DNA from: Acidobacteriota bacterium
Lineage (GTDB): Bacteria; Acidobacteriota; Terriglobia; Terriglobales; Acidobacteriaceae
Assembly (NCBI GenBank): GCA_003225005.1
Contig: QIAN01000178.1
Location: 40,162 to 104,161 of the forward strand
DNA length: 64,000 nucleotides
Direction: 5' to 3'
Numbering within the stretch: the first letter of the stretch is position 1; every line of letters begins with the position of its first letter. The translations under genes were made by a program, and so were the position numbers. Below the pieces are notes generated by a model that was not told the origin of the DNA, searched no databases, and worked only from the letters and a program-made list of their open reading frames with translations. This document shows positions 42,694 to 53,200 of this stretch, piece by piece.

Positions 42694-44391
42694 ATGTCGG
42701 CTTGCCCAACTTCGGTTCGCCCAATTTCGGCTCGCTTATTCTCTTTGGTGATGGCCCTCGGTCTGTTTGGAACGAGAGCATTGGCCCAGGCGCAACCTGC
42801 AAATATTTCTCCATCATCGAATCCTGGCGGCTACAAGATCGCTGGGACAGTGGTGAGCAAGGTGGACGGGCATCCGCTGGCCCGCGCGCGCATTTTTATA
42901 AGGCAAGCGAGAGATCAGCAGAAATTTCAGTCCATGGTGACATCCGACGACGGCAAATTTGAGTTCAGCGGTCTGCCTGCCGGGAAGTATTCGTTGGAAG
43001 GGACGAAGCGCGGATATATTTCTGCTGGGTACGATCAGCATGATCAGTTTTCGACCGCAATCGTGACGGGCGCCGGCATTGATACTGAGGGCCTTGTGTT
43101 GCGCCTAGCACCTGCGGCAGTGATCACCGGCAAGGTGCTGGACGAAGCCGGCGACCCAGTTCGCCGGGCAATGGTGATTGTGTATTACGACGATCACAGC
43201 GGAGGGGTCGACAAAATTCAGCAGTTTCGCAACGCTCAGACTGACGATCAGGGTGCGTACGAGATTATGCCGTTGATGCCGGGCACATATTTCCTGTCCG
43301 CGACCGCGAGTCCCTGGTACGCGGTTCATTCCAATGCGGAGCTGGCCAATGCGGGGCCTGAGGAGAAAAGCGCGTCCAGCAGACCGATCGATCGCTCTCT
43401 GGATGTGGCCTATCCGGTCACATACTATGCCGACGTCACCGATGCCGGTAGCGCAACGCCGATTCCGGTCCGTGGCGGCGACCGCACACAGGCAGATATT
43501 CACCTGAATCCGGTTCCGGCCCTCCATCTCTTTTTTCATGTGCCGGGAGATGGCAAGAACGGATTCACTTATCCGCAGCTGGAACAGCCAGCCTTTGAAG
43601 GTTCCACTGTTGTCCACAACAGTGATTCACGAATGGTTTCGCCCGACGTGGTGGAAATTATGGGCATCCCCGCGGGCAGGTACAACATTCGCGTGGGAGG
43701 AGCAAGTACATCCTTTCAAATGAACGGAGTTGATCTCAGCAAAGATGGAGAAGAAGTTGACACGTCCACTGGTGAGGCTCTGAGCGGCATCAAAGTGTCC
43801 GTACACGCGCTCGGCGAGGCTACACTTCCCCCGCGCCTTTCGGTGGGATTGCGTTCGGGAAGTAGAGTGCTCGCTTGGCAGCCGGTCGATTCTAAGGGAG
43901 AAGTGGTGTCCCAGCAAATCGCGGCTGGCCGCTACGAAGTGTTGGTGTGGGGTGCTGAGAAGCCTTACTCCATAGCGCACATGGCGGCGGAAGGGGCAGA
44001 GGTCGCGGGCCACACCTTGACTGTTCCCGCAGCCGCTTCGCTTTCGGTTTCACTTACTCTTGTGGGTGGCAGCGCAGAAATACAGGGCACCGTGAAGCGG
44101 GCGGGCAAGGCTTTCGCTGGAGCGATGGTGGTTCTGGTGCCGAAAAATCCGGAGTTGGACCGTGATCTTTTCCGCCGAGACCAAAGCGATCTGGACGGAA
44201 CTTTTAGCCTGCGGGGCGTGATTCCGGGGTCATATACAGCGCTGGCAATCGAGAATGGATGGGATCTGGATTGGTCACAACCTGGGGTGATTGCAGCCTA
44301 CGTAAAGCATGGACGGACCATTGAAGTCGGCAATCAGGGCGGCGGCCGGCCCATAGATCTCGCAGAAGCGATCGACGTTCAATCCAAGTAG
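42694..44391 (+). CDS. Secreted carboxypeptidase-regulatory-like protein, copy 2
   Basis: 565 residues with a signal peptide (LFSLVMALGLFGTRALAQAQ). It has the same architecture as its upstream neighbour: an N-terminal regulatory-like domain (KIAGTVVSKVDGHPLARARI, DDGKFEFSGLPAGKYSLEGT), two or three middle beta domains (VITGKVLDEAGDPVRRAMVI, YEIMPLMPGTYFLSATAS) and a C-terminal one (DLDGTFSLRGVIPGSYTALA). The two genes look like an old duplication. No enzyme motif is present and the ligand is unknown. Confidence 0.8.
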   Translation: MSACPTSVRPISARLFSLVMALGLFGTRALAQAQPANISPSSNPGGYKIAGTVVSKVDGHPLARARIFIRQARDQQKFQSMVTSDDGKFEFSGLPAGKYSLEGTKRGYISAGYDQHDQFSTAIVTGAGIDTEGLVLRLAPAAVITGKVLDEAGDPVRRAMVIVYYDDHSGGVDKIQQFRNAQTDDQGAYEIMPLMPGTYFLSATASPWYAVHSNAELANAGPEEKSASSRPIDRSLDVAYPVTYYADVTDAGSATPIPVRGGDRTQADIHLNPVPALHLFFHVPGDGKNGFTYPQLEQPAFEGSTVVHNSDSRMVSPDVVEIMGIPAGRYNIRVGGASTSFQMNGVDLSKDGEEVDTSTGEALSGIKVSVHALGEATLPPRLSVGLRSGSRVLAWQPVDSKGEVVSQQIAAGRYEVLVWGAEKPYSIAHMAAEGAEVAGHTLTVPAAASLSVSLTLVGGSAEIQGTVKRAGKAFAGAMVVLVPKNPELDRDLFRRDQSDLDGTFSLRGVIPGSYTALAIENGWDLDWSQPGVIAAYVKHGRTIEVGNQGGGRPIDLAEAIDVQSK

Positions 44392-44450
44392 ATGGATACA
44401 GGAACAGTTTGTTGGAGAAGGACTGAAACGCTCCCAGGGTGTTAGCGATC

Positions 44451-44651
44451 TCAGTCGCCGCTGGCGTGGTGTTGCGTAGGAACCAGCACAAGGCGGACTG
44501 GCCGAGGTGAATGCGTCGCCTGTGTGGTACGGCCAAAGGTTTGAAGAATGCTGCTGACAACCAGATGAGCTGCCAAAATGCCGAATGCCACGGAAGCTAA
44601 CACCGTGAGGGAGAGCACCAGCGGTACAAAAAGTGCGTCCACGTAATCCAT
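44451..44651 (-). CDS. Small single-span membrane protein
   Basis: 66 residues. A short acidic N-terminus (MDYVD) precedes a long hydrophobic helix (LFVPLVLSLTVLASVAFGIL) that continues into AAHLVVSSIL, then a basic, Pro-rich tail (RPVRLVLVPTQHHASGD). The pattern looks like a real membrane protein rather than a chance frame. AAGG directly abuts the ATG, so the ribosome-binding site is not convincing. It is convergent with the paralogue pair and divergent from uvrA. The 203 bases between it and uvrA hold nothing recognisable beyond a presumed promoter. Confidence 0.5.
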   Translation of the reverse strand: MDYVDALFVPLVLSLTVLASVAFGILAAHLVVSSILQTFGRTTQATHSPRPVRLVLVPTQHHASGD

Positions 44652-44854
44652 CCTTAACTAACCGCGGCCTTTAACTCACAGCGCAGTTATGAGATGCCGT
44701 CTTCTCCGATCCCGTCTGTGCGGCTTTCACAATCTACCTGCGTTGACGCTCACCGCTGTTCACAACTAAGATACGGAGTAGAGCTGTGCACTCCTACTGT
44801 CGAACATCCCTGAGGCCCTGTCGACGTTACGGAAGGGAAATTAGCCCCCGATAA

Positions 44855-47647
44855 ATGGCCATTACGAAGATTTCGGTCCGCGGCGCACGGCAGCACAACC
44901 TCAAGAACCTGGACGTGGAAATCCCGCGCAATACCCTGACCGTGATCACCGGGCTGAGCGGCTCAGGGAAGTCATCCCTAGCATTCGACACGATTTACGC
45001 CGAGGGGCAGCGCCGCTACGTGGAGACGCTTTCAGCCTACGCCCGCCAATTCCTCGATCAAATGGAACGCCCGGACGTTGACGCCATTGACGGCCTTAGT
45101 CCGTCGATCTCCATCGAACAGAAAACCACCAGCCGCAGTCCGCGCTCCACCGTAGGTACCATCACTGAAATCTACGATTATCTTCGCCTCTTGTTCGCCT
45201 CGATTGGGGTGCCGCATTGTCCGAATTGCGGCCGTGCGATCAGCCGCCAGTCGGCCGATCAAATAGTCCAGCGCGTCATGGCGCTCACTCCGGAAGATCG
45301 CGTGATGGTGCTGGCGCCGATTGTGCGCGGGCGCAAAGGCGAATTCAAGAAAGAGATGGAGACGCTGTTGAAGCACGGTTATAGCCGTGCCCGTGTCGAC
45401 GGCGGACTGGTGAATCTTGACGACGATCTCAAACTCGACAAACGAAGAAATCACACCATCGAGGTGGTGATTGATCGTTTGCTGGTGAAGCCCGGCATTG
45501 AGCATCGTCTGGAAATGTCAGTTGGCCTAGCCATGAAGCTGGCTGGCGGCCTGGTGCAGGTCGCCGTCGTGGGCGGTGAAGAGCAGCTTTATTCCGAGCG
45601 ACTCGCCTGCCCAGATTGCGGCATCAGCGTGCCGCAACTTGAACCACGCTCATTTTCGTTTAACAGCACCTATGGAGCCTGCCCCGAGTGTCACGGTCTC
45701 GGCAGCCGTTATGATTTCGATCCCGCCAAGGTGATCACCGATTGGTCGAAGCCGCTGCTCGAGGGCGGACTGGGGCCGGGCTCGGCGTCGCAGAATTTGA
45801 TTCACATGTTGCAGATCACGGCGAATGCGTATGGCATTGACCTGAGCACGCCCTTCGAGAAGTTTCCGGAGAAGATTCAAGACCTGCTGCTCAACGGCGA
45901 ATCGGGGCGTGGCGGGAAGAGTGGTTTCCACGGAATCTTCGGGTATCTCAAACAGAATCTCGAGGAATCAACTTCAGAAGGCTACCGCGATTGGTTGCTC
46001 GAACACATGTCGGCGAGCGAATGTCCGGTATGCCACGGGAAACGCTTGCGGCCGGAGAGCCTGGCGGTGAAGGTGAACGGAATGTCGATCGCTGATTTCA
46101 CCGCGCTCCCCGTCACGCGTTCTCTTGAAGTGGCACAGAAAGTCAAGTTGGAGGGACGCGAAGCCCTCATCGCCGGACGCGTAATGCATGAGATCGTCGA
46201 GCGTCTGCAATTCCTGAATGAAGTAGGACTGGGCTACATTTCTCTCGACCGCCCGGCGGGAACGTTATCCGGCGGTGAGGGCCAACGCATTCGTTTGGCC
46301 ACTCAGATCGGATCGAAATTGCGAGGCGTTCTCTACGTGCTGGATGAACCGTCCATCGGACTGCATCATCGCGACAATGGCCGCCTTTTGACCGCGCTGG
46401 AAAATCTCCGCGACCTGGGCAACACGGTGCTCGTGGTCGAGCACGACGAGGAAACCATACGCCGCGCGGATTACGTGATTGACCTCGGTCCCGGTGCCGG
46501 ACGCCATGGCGGAAATCTGGTGGCGCACGGAACGCCCGCGGACATCATGCGTGAGCCGAACTCGCTCACCGGAGCCTACATCTCCGGAAAGGCGCAGATT
46601 GAGATGCGCCCGGAGCGCCGCCACACCAACGGCTCGGCACTGACCATTCTGGGAGCGAAACAGAATAACCTGAAAAATCTCGACATCACATTTCCGCTCG
46701 GGGTCATGACGGTGGTGACCGGGGTCTCGGGTTCGGGCAAATCCACGTTGGTCAATGACATCTTGTATCGTGCGTTGGCCCAGAAACTCTACCGTTCACG
46801 CGAGAAGGCAGGAGAGCACAAAGCAATTTCCGGCGCAGAGAACATCGACAAAGTAATTCGCATCGATCAATCTCCCATCGGCCGCACGCCTCGTTCAAAT
46901 CCGGCTACGTACACCGGAGTTTTCACTCAGATTCGAGACTTCTACGCCATGTTGCCGGAGTCGCGCGAACGCGGCTACAAGGCCGGCCGGTTTTCATTCA
47001 ACGTTTCCGGGGGCCGCTGCGAGGCCTGCCAGGGCGAAGGCCAGCGCCGCATCGAGATGAATTTTCTGCCCGACGTCTACGTGCAATGCGAAGTCTGCGG
47101 CGGACGCCGCTACAATCACGAGACGCTCGCCGTAAAGTACAACGGATATTCCATCGCCGACCTGCTGGAGATGCCCGTCTCCGATGCCCTCCCCATTCTG
47201 GAAAACATTCCGCAGGTCAGACAAAAACTGCAAACGCTCGTTGATGTCGGCCTCGGCTACATTCACCTCGGACAATCGGCGGTAACTCTGTCCGGCGGCG
47301 AAGCTCAGCGCATCAAGCTGGCCCGCGAGCTAAGCAAGCGCCAGACCGGCAAGACTCTATACCTGCTCGACGAGCCCACCACCGGTCTGCACTTTGACGA
47401 CGTGAAAAAGTTGCTCGACGTCCTGCACCGTTTGACCGATCTCGGCAACTCAATCATCATCATCGAACACAATCTGGACGTCATCCGCAATGCCGACTGG
47501 ATCGTCGATCTCGGCCCCGAAGGCGGCGAAGAAGGCGGCCGCATCGTGGCCCAAGGCACGCCCGAACAGGTGGCGCGTGTAAAAAAGTCATACACCGGCC
47601 AGGCGCTCGCAGGATACTTTTCTGGAAACGGAAAGCGGAGCGCTTGA
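44855..47647 (+). CDS. uvrA: Excinuclease ABC subunit A, UvrA
   Basis: 930 residues, normal length. Two ABC ATPase modules: the first Walker [13 protein letters not shown] near residue 33 and the second [11 protein letters not shown] near 624, with signatures [17 protein letters not shown] and [17 protein letters not shown]. Zinc modules CPDCG...CPECHG and CEACQGEG...CEVCGG are intact. UvrA recognises bulky DNA lesions and loads UvrB in nucleotide excision repair. No uvrB or uvrC is adjacent. Monocistronic, with a possible promoter in the 200 bases upstream. No oddity was seen. Confidence 0.98.
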   Translation: MAITKISVRGARQHNLKNLDVEIPRNTLTVITGLSGSGKSSLAFDTIYAEGQRRYVETLSAYARQFLDQMERPDVDAIDGLSPSISIEQKTTSRSPRSTVGTITEIYDYLRLLFASIGVPHCPNCGRAISRQSADQIVQRVMALTPEDRVMVLAPIVRGRKGEFKKEMETLLKHGYSRARVDGGLVNLDDDLKLDKRRNHTIEVVIDRLLVKPGIEHRLEMSVGLAMKLAGGLVQVAVVGGEEQLYSERLACPDCGISVPQLEPRSFSFNSTYGACPECHGLGSRYDFDPAKVITDWSKPLLEGGLGPGSASQNLIHMLQITANAYGIDLSTPFEKFPEKIQDLLLNGESGRGGKSGFHGIFGYLKQNLEESTSEGYRDWLLEHMSASECPVCHGKRLRPESLAVKVNGMSIADFTALPVTRSLEVAQKVKLEGREALIAGRVMHEIVERLQFLNEVGLGYISLDRPAGTLSGGEGQRIRLATQIGSKLRGVLYVLDEPSIGLHHRDNGRLLTALENLRDLGNTVLVVEHDEETIRRADYVIDLGPGAGRHGGNLVAHGTPADIMREPNSLTGAYISGKAQIEMRPERRHTNGSALTILGAKQNNLKNLDITFPLGVMTVVTGVSGSGKSTLVNDILYRALAQKLYRSREKAGEHKAISGAENIDKVIRIDQSPIGRTPRSNPATYTGVFTQIRDFYAMLPESRERGYKAGRFSFNVSGGRCEACQGEGQRRIEMNFLPDVYVQCEVCGGRRYNHETLAVKYNGYSIADLLEMPVSDALPILENIPQVRQKLQTLVDVGLGYIHLGQSAVTLSGGEAQRIKLARELSKRQTGKTLYLLDEPTTGLHFDDVKKLLDVLHRLTDLGNSIIIIEHNLDVIRNADWIVDLGPEGGEEGGRIVAQGTPEQVARVKKSYTGQALAGYFSGNGKRSA

Positions 47648-47769
47648 ATTTGAGAAGTGATGAGGCAGAGACGAATGTGAGCAACGAAGCGTTTAATGAT
47701 TCCGGGCCGGGTCCGTACAGAATATTTACTATTGATTCGGTAAACTGGCCATAATCGAAAAGGATCTGT

Positions 47770-48645
47770 TTGTCATCACCCGACGCCCCGCAGTTTAATC
47801 CGCCGCCGTCAGATACTGAGCCGCAGCCATCCGCTTCGATCGCTGCCGATTCATTTCCGCCGCCCACATTTGCCCCCGAGGCGCCCGCCCCCAAATCCGC
47901 CGAAAGCCCCGTTTGGACTGGCTGGGATGTCCTCCAAATCGCATTCCTAACCATCGTCACTCTAATTTTCCTGCAACTCGTACTCATCCTGAGCGCGAAC
48001 CGATTCGTCTATCGCCATTCCAGTTTCCGCGTCGTATCGCAAAAGCCCATGCTTGCGCTGCTGTCAGAGTTCCTCGCCTACATCGCCGTGGCCATCTACA
48101 TGGTAGCGTTGGTGGAAGGCAAATATCACGTAGGCTTCTGGCAAGCCATTCGCTGGAAGTGGCCCGGAGGCGCGGCTGTTAAGCGGTTAGGGCTGGGTGT
48201 CATGATGGTCGGTCTCGACCTGCTGGGACGCTTTCTGCCCATGCCCAGGAGCGTTCCCTTCGATCAGTTTTTTGCCCGGCCCACCGACGCCTATCTGACC
48301 ACGGCATTCGCCGTCACTCTCGGCCCACTGATGGAAGAACTTTTCTTTCGCGGATTTCTCTATCCCGTCCTGGCCCGCCGTATGGGAGTCGTTCTCGGAG
48401 TGATTTTCACCGCCCTGCCGTTTGGCCTCCTACATCTGGTTCAGTACGGCTACGCCTGGGGAGCGGTGCTGGTGATCTTCTTGGTTGGAGTGGTTCTAAC
48501 TGCTATCCGCGCAGTTACCGGATCTGTAGCGGCAAGTTTTCTCGCCCACGTAGGCTACAATGCGACGCTCATGATGCTAACCGCCGCGGCCACAGGCGGC
48601 TTCCGCCACATGGACAGGCTTGGGTTATGGCTAGCTTACCGGTAG
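47770..48645 (+). CDS. CPBP-family intramembrane protease
   Basis: 291 residues from a TTG with AAGGAT five bases upstream. A Pro/Ser-rich soluble N-terminus (~50 residues) is followed by about seven hydrophobic segments. The CPBP (Abi) motifs are complete: EELFFRGFLYP from about residue 188 (EExxxR), FGLLHLVQYG (FxxxH) and SFLAHVGYN (HxxxN). The family relates to Rce1 CAAX prenyl proteases; bacterial members cleave membrane substrates or serve in bacteriocin self-immunity. The substrate here is unknown. Confidence 0.9.
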   Translation: MSSPDAPQFNPPPSDTEPQPSASIAADSFPPPTFAPEAPAPKSAESPVWTGWDVLQIAFLTIVTLIFLQLVLILSANRFVYRHSSFRVVSQKPMLALLSEFLAYIAVAIYMVALVEGKYHVGFWQAIRWKWPGGAAVKRLGLGVMMVGLDLLGRFLPMPRSVPFDQFFARPTDAYLTTAFAVTLGPLMEELFFRGFLYPVLARRMGVVLGVIFTALPFGLLHLVQYGYAWGAVLVIFLVGVVLTAIRAVTGSVAASFLAHVGYNATLMMLTAAATGGFRHMDRLGLWLAYR

Positions 48646-48854
48646 GGTTAGGTAAAGCCGCCGCTGACACGTGCCTCCGCTTTCTAGGTCTACAGTTTGG
48701 CAACGATGGATTTCTTGGCCGCAGGACATCCTCGCGAAGTTCCTGACACGCGTTGCGCTTAGGGGGCTGGAGCCTGAGGCGCGTCGGATAAGGCCATCCG
48801 TCACTCCGTTTCAAAAAATGGACCCGATGGATGCCGCCTCTGGATCTTTAGGAT

Positions 48855-50669
48855 TTACTTCACCGTAATGGTCAGCAACTGCGCTCCCGAGACCACATAA
48901 TCCAGCGGCGTCGTGGCGGTTTCATCCACGGAAGACTCAGCCGAGACGATCATCTCCTGATTACCGCGCATGCCATCCATCACGTTCATGACCGAAAGAG
49001 GTAGCGTCGGCATCACCTTGTCGGCCACCCGTGCCTCCGGGTCAGCCTCAAGCAAGGAAACGTATACACGATTGTTGCTGTGCTCCTTATTAAGCAGGGC
49101 AATCGTGGAAGCCAGATCAAGCTTGCGTCCGAAGGCAGGCGACCCCCGGCCAACGCGGTCAAGAGTTTCTCCGTCGCTAACCAGAATGCGCAAAGTGCCT
49201 TTGCTGGCCGAGGTCGGAATTTTCACCGGAATCTGTCGTATGATTCGCTCTCCGCGATACGGAGCGATTGCGGTTTCCACCATGATCTTGTCTCCGGGGC
49301 GTGCCTCGGTAACATCGGTGTGGGCACTCTCCAGGCGCGCCCAACGGCGCTCGCGAACCAGATCAAAGTCAAGCCTCACGCTATTCACCGCGGGCGCGTC
49401 GTAGGGATTGTCATAGATCCGGCTGAAGCGCTCGCCCAGCGATAGTGCCGCCTGCATGGCCGCAGGCTGCCCGCCATCGGCGGGTGAAAACATGTTGTGC
49501 AGCGAAACTTCCGGAAAGCCCTTAACGTTGATGCTGCCGTTCACCCGGTAAGTGATTTCCTCGCCATACTCATTCACACCATGCAACGCGTTGAACACCG
49601 TGGCCATGATCGCGACCGGGCTAAGCCGCGCATTGTTCAGCACCTCGTAATGGAATTCCTTGGTAGCCGCGCCGCCGTTAATCGTCAACGTCACTGGAAT
49701 CATCTGCGGCTGCTTGTTGAACACGCCCATGATGCCCGTATGGCGATCTTGCACAAACGCTCCGGCAGCCTCCGTGGTGTTGACGATCTTGAATGCGTTC
49801 AGCGGAGACGGCAACGTAGCCAGCACCTGGGCCTTGTTCATGGGCAGATCGACAGCGCCAAACTGCAATAGCGGATGCCCGCAAGCGAGCAGATGCTGCG
49901 GATCAATATAAGTAACGGTGCAGGTGGCCTCGATATCCATATCACCGCGAACCAGCACTGCGCTCACCGCCGAGCCTGGCTCCAGCGGCTCGGGCTGCTT
50001 GGCATCGCTCACCGAGCCCGCCCCCATCACGGGTACGATTCCCGCGGAAGCGAACTGCGAAGCGAAGCGGTGAACCGCGTCTTCAGAAAATCCATTGAAT
50101 ACTAGTGGCGTCTCAATGGGCTTGAGATAATTCGCAAATCCTTGAGTTCCTTCTGAACCCGGCTGGCTTGGCCCATCTCCCGGAGACGCAGTCTTTCCCG
50201 CGATATTCCCCACCACGCCATTCACGGACGGCCGCGCCGCAGCTTCCTCCGCCGGACTGCGATCGAGGGCATTGATCTCCAGCATGTCTGCAATCGGAGT
50301 CACGCCGGCAATCGGCTCTTTGGAAAACTCGCCAATGCGGAACGCCAGCGCGCCCGCCAGCTTGCCGTCCATATACACCGGACTTCCGCTCATGCCCGCA
50401 ACCACGCCGGTGTACTCGACCTTTTCTCCATGCAAGCGCACCAGGATGACGTCGCCCTTGGGGCCATTCACGTTGCGCAGAACGCCAAGCACTTCAACGT
50501 CCATGGATTCCGGCTTGATACCTTGAAACACGGTATAGGCGACGCCGCGCATGCCAGCGTGAATATGGTCGACAGAAATCGTCGGGAAATTTTGTGAGGT
50601 TTGGGCAGCGAGTAGTGCCGGAACCAACACACAGAAGGAGGCGAAGAGCCCAGAAACTACTTTTTTCAT
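48855..50669 (-). CDS. SpoIVB-type (S55) serine protease, exported
   Basis: 604 residues from an ATG at 50669, giving a clean signal peptide (KKVVSGLFASFCVLVPALLA); the frame opens 11 codons earlier. Residues ~20-260 match the S55 domain: ISVDHIHAGMRGVAYTVFQG and VVAGMSGSPVYMDGKLAGAL, where the Ser of GMSGSP is the nucleophile. In Bacillus, SpoIVB is a signalling protease. This organism shows no sporulation genes here, and many non-spore-formers carry such proteins. The C-terminal 330 residues are beta-rich and unrecognised. It is convergent with the CPBP gene and divergent from the VWA gene. Confidence 0.83.
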   Translation of the reverse strand: MKKVVSGLFASFCVLVPALLAAQTSQNFPTISVDHIHAGMRGVAYTVFQGIKPESMDVEVLGVLRNVNGPKGDVILVRLHGEKVEYTGVVAGMSGSPVYMDGKLAGALAFRIGEFSKEPIAGVTPIADMLEINALDRSPAEEAAARPSVNGVVGNIAGKTASPGDGPSQPGSEGTQGFANYLKPIETPLVFNGFSEDAVHRFASQFASAGIVPVMGAGSVSDAKQPEPLEPGSAVSAVLVRGDMDIEATCTVTYIDPQHLLACGHPLLQFGAVDLPMNKAQVLATLPSPLNAFKIVNTTEAAGAFVQDRHTGIMGVFNKQPQMIPVTLTINGGAATKEFHYEVLNNARLSPVAIMATVFNALHGVNEYGEEITYRVNGSINVKGFPEVSLHNMFSPADGGQPAAMQAALSLGERFSRIYDNPYDAPAVNSVRLDFDLVRERRWARLESAHTDVTEARPGDKIMVETAIAPYRGERIIRQIPVKIPTSASKGTLRILVSDGETLDRVGRGSPAFGRKLDLASTIALLNKEHSNNRVYVSLLEADPEARVADKVMPTLPLSVMNVMDGMRGNQEMIVSAESSVDETATTPLDYVVSGAQLLTITVK

Positions 50670-50806
50670 GTAATGCCCCGGAGGAGCGGCTAACCGGTCC
50701 ATTGTTAGAATAGACTCTACCAGATTGTAATTCGTTGCCAGGAGGGGATAACTGGGGACCAGGCAAACATCCCATCGGCGAATCCTTGCGTCTATACTAG
50801 CATAAG

Positions 50807-52057
50807 ATGTTTTCCCGTCAGAGTCCTATGTTTACTACAGCATTAAGTGCGATTCGATGGCCACAGCGCCCGAACTTCCGGGTTTGCATACTATTCGCTT
50901 CTCTGGCCCTGGTTGCAGGTGCATTGCCCAGCTTCGCCCAGGACCCATCCTCCGCCCTGAACAACGGCCAATCTCAGCAGCAAGCTCCGCAAACGCCGGA
51001 TAATGGCAAGCCCAAGCAGGACGCTCCGCCCGAGGCCGGTGGACCAGGCGCTGATTCCGGCCCTTATGCCGTTCCCAAGAAGAAGGAGGAAACGCCTCCG
51101 CCACCGCCTCCGCCCGCCGCAGCCAAGAAGATTGAGGGCCTGCCCGATTACTCGCTGAAAGTGAACGTGCCTCTGGTCAACGTGGATGTCCTTGTCACCA
51201 CTAAAGACGGTCAGGCTATTCCTGGGCTGAAAAAAGACCACTTCCGGATCTTGGAGGACGGAGTTCCCCAGACCGTTACGAATTTCAGCGTGACTCAGGC
51301 GCCGATTACAGCAGTGCTCCTCACCGAGTTCGCCTCGACGAATTATGTATTCATGATCCAGGCGCTGCAGGCGTCGTACGCATTCGCCAACACGCTAAAG
51401 AAGGACGACTGGGTGGCGGTGGAATACTACGACATGAAGCCGCACGTTCTGGTCGATTTCACCCAGGACAAAAAGGCGATCTACGGCGCCCTGAACCAGT
51501 TGCGCATACCCGGTTTTGCAGAGACGAATCTTTTCGATGCTCTGTATGACACGCTCGACCGGCTTGACCGTGTGGAGGGCAAGAAGTACATCATTCTGGT
51601 TACCACCGGTATCGATACTTTCAGTAAGCTCAACCTTGACCAGATGATGAAAAAGATCAAGGCCACGAAAGACGTCACCATTTTCCCGATCAGCGTCGGT
51701 TTCATCGTGCGCGAATATTGCGAAGTGCATCGCTGCGGATACACGCATGGCATGGGTATTCCGGTGAGCAACATGGACTATCTCCAGGGCGATAACGAAA
51801 TGAAGACTTTCGCCGCTATGACCGGCGGTCGCGCCTATTTCCCCCGTTTCGAGGGCGAACTGCCCGAACTGTTCGCGGACATCACACGCGATATCCGCAA
51901 TGAATACTCATTGTCCTACAGCCCCACCAACACCAAACTGGACGGAACCTATCGCAAGCTGAAAGTGCAGGTAGTTGCGCCCGACGGCGGCCCATTAAAA
52001 GTAAAAGATCAGAAGGGCAAAGACGTGAAGATCAAGGCGAAGCACACTGTGGACTAG
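50807..52057 (+). CDS. VWFA-related secreted protein
   Basis: 416 residues with a signal peptide (VCILFASLALVAGALPSFAQ). A Pro/Gln-rich linker of ~70 residues (EETPPPPPPPAAAKK) precedes a short beta domain (VNVPLVNVDVLVTTKDGQAI, HFRILEDGVPQTVTNFSV) and a von Willebrand A-like Rossmann fold (DDWVAVEYYDMKPHVLVDFT, KKYIILVTTGIDTFSKL). The metal site is degenerate: the expected D-x-S-x-S reads LLTEFASTN, so metal-dependent binding is unlikely. The layout is typical of acidobacterial VWFA-related proteins of unknown function. Confidence 0.85.
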   Translation: MFSRQSPMFTTALSAIRWPQRPNFRVCILFASLALVAGALPSFAQDPSSALNNGQSQQQAPQTPDNGKPKQDAPPEAGGPGADSGPYAVPKKKEETPPPPPPPAAAKKIEGLPDYSLKVNVPLVNVDVLVTTKDGQAIPGLKKDHFRILEDGVPQTVTNFSVTQAPITAVLLTEFASTNYVFMIQALQASYAFANTLKKDDWVAVEYYDMKPHVLVDFTQDKKAIYGALNQLRIPGFAETNLFDALYDTLDRLDRVEGKKYIILVTTGIDTFSKLNLDQMMKKIKATKDVTIFPISVGFIVREYCEVHRCGYTHGMGIPVSNMDYLQGDNEMKTFAAMTGGRAYFPRFEGELPELFADITRDIRNEYSLSYSPTNTKLDGTYRKLKVQVVAPDGGPLKVKDQKGKDVKIKAKHTVD

Positions 52058-52245
52058 TCTGTCTGGAGTGGCAATTCGTATCAGGGCATGTCTTGAAGGC
52101 ATGCCACAAGTTTCGCGTAGTGAATTGTGCCTTCAGGCAAAGGACTTCAAGAGGATTCTCGGATTCCACGTACTACCCCTGCCACCACCAAAACCACGAA
52201 TTGAACTGGCCGCATAATCGGACTGAGGAAGTTTGTTTTAAGTTT

Positions 52246-52279
52246 AAGAGCTGAATGCCAAGAGCTGAAAGCTGAAGGC
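52246..52279. repeat. Short degenerate repeat, AGCTGAA type
   Basis: AAGAGCTGAA occurs twice and a shorter AGCTGAA once within 34 bases, just before the ZIP gene stop. It resembles the elements at 53163, 54290 and 56132. Confidence 0.6.
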
Positions 52280-52284
52280 CGCCG

Positions 52285-53016
52285 TTAGTGCACGTGAAAC
52301 AGCTTTTCCAGCAAGAAAAACACTCCTGCACCCACGAAGACCAGCAGTGCCATCTTCATCGCAGGCTCCTTGTTCACTTCGGGTACCAAATCGGAAGCTG
52401 CCACATAAATCGTGACTCCCGCCGAGAGCGGCAGCCCCGCGCTCACGTGATGACGGAACAGCGCCATGGTCAGAACCCCTGCCAGTGTCGCTCCGCCGAG
52501 AACCACCGATGCTGCCCACGCTGTGCCCCGGCTGCGTCCGCTGGCCAGCATGACCGAACTCACCGTGAAGCCTTCCGGAACCTTATGCAGAAACACGGCA
52601 AAGAAAATCAGCCAGCCCAAAGCGTTTGACACCAGAAATCCCGACGCGATGGCAATCCCATCAAAAAACGTGTGGATGATCAGGCCAAACAACACCGAGT
52701 ATCCCTTATGCGGATGGATGAACTCGTCGTGATGCGTCTCTTCGCCGAAATGGAAGTGAGGTGTAACCGTGTGTTCGAAGAAGTGAATGATGAGGTAACC
52801 AAGCAGAATCAAGAAGGCCGCGCTGCGTCCGCGCAATTCGAGACTCTCCGGGACCATCTCCACCAGAGCCGTGGCCAGCATGAACCCCGCACCGATCGCC
52901 ACAAAATAGCGAAGATAGCGCCGTTCCCAATGCCGCTGCACAATAATCGCCCCGCCAAACACGTTGGCCGCAGCAGCACTAAGTCCCAACAGTATGCTGA
53001 TTAGGATCGCGCTCAT
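52285..53016 (-). CDS. ZIP-family metal transporter
   Basis: 243 residues with about eight hydrophobic segments. Metal-binding motifs of the ZIP family are seen: HTFFDGIAIASGF in helix IV and HKVPEGFTVSSV in helix V, plus a His-rich cytoplasmic loop (HFHFGEETHHDEFIHPH) that may sense or feed metal. ZIP proteins import zinc, iron or manganese; selectivity cannot be read from sequence. It ends beside a short repeat element and is divergent from ychF. Confidence 0.9.
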   Translation of the reverse strand: MSAILISILLGLSAAAANVFGGAIIVQRHWERRYLRYFVAIGAGFMLATALVEMVPESLELRGRSAAFLILLGYLIIHFFEHTVTPHFHFGEETHHDEFIHPHKGYSVLFGLIIHTFFDGIAIASGFLVSNALGWLIFFAVFLHKVPEGFTVSSVMLASGRSRGTAWAASVVLGGATLAGVLTMALFRHHVSAGLPLSAGVTIYVAASDLVPEVNKEPAMKMALLVFVGAGVFFLLEKLFHVH

Positions 53017-53162
53017 TGTGGGGGTCGTCGAGGATAATATCAGTTCTGCGGGAAGTTCTACCGTTGGGCAATATCCGCCGCATCATTTATCCTGAACAGT
53101 CGCAGGGATTGCTGATGGTAGAGAAGTCTTCGTCGCGCAACAACCTCGATTCAAAATCGCAC

Positions 53163-53194
53163 AAGCTAAGAGCCAGGAGCTAGAAGCTAGCAGC
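53163..53194. repeat. Short degenerate repeat, AGCTAGAAGC type
   Basis: GAGCTAGAAGCTAGCAGCTT and flanking AAGCTAAGAGCC form overlapping AGCTA units. The element abuts the ychF start codon region, where a ribosome-binding site would be expected, and no standard one is visible. Confidence 0.6.
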
Positions 53195-53200
53195 TTCCTT

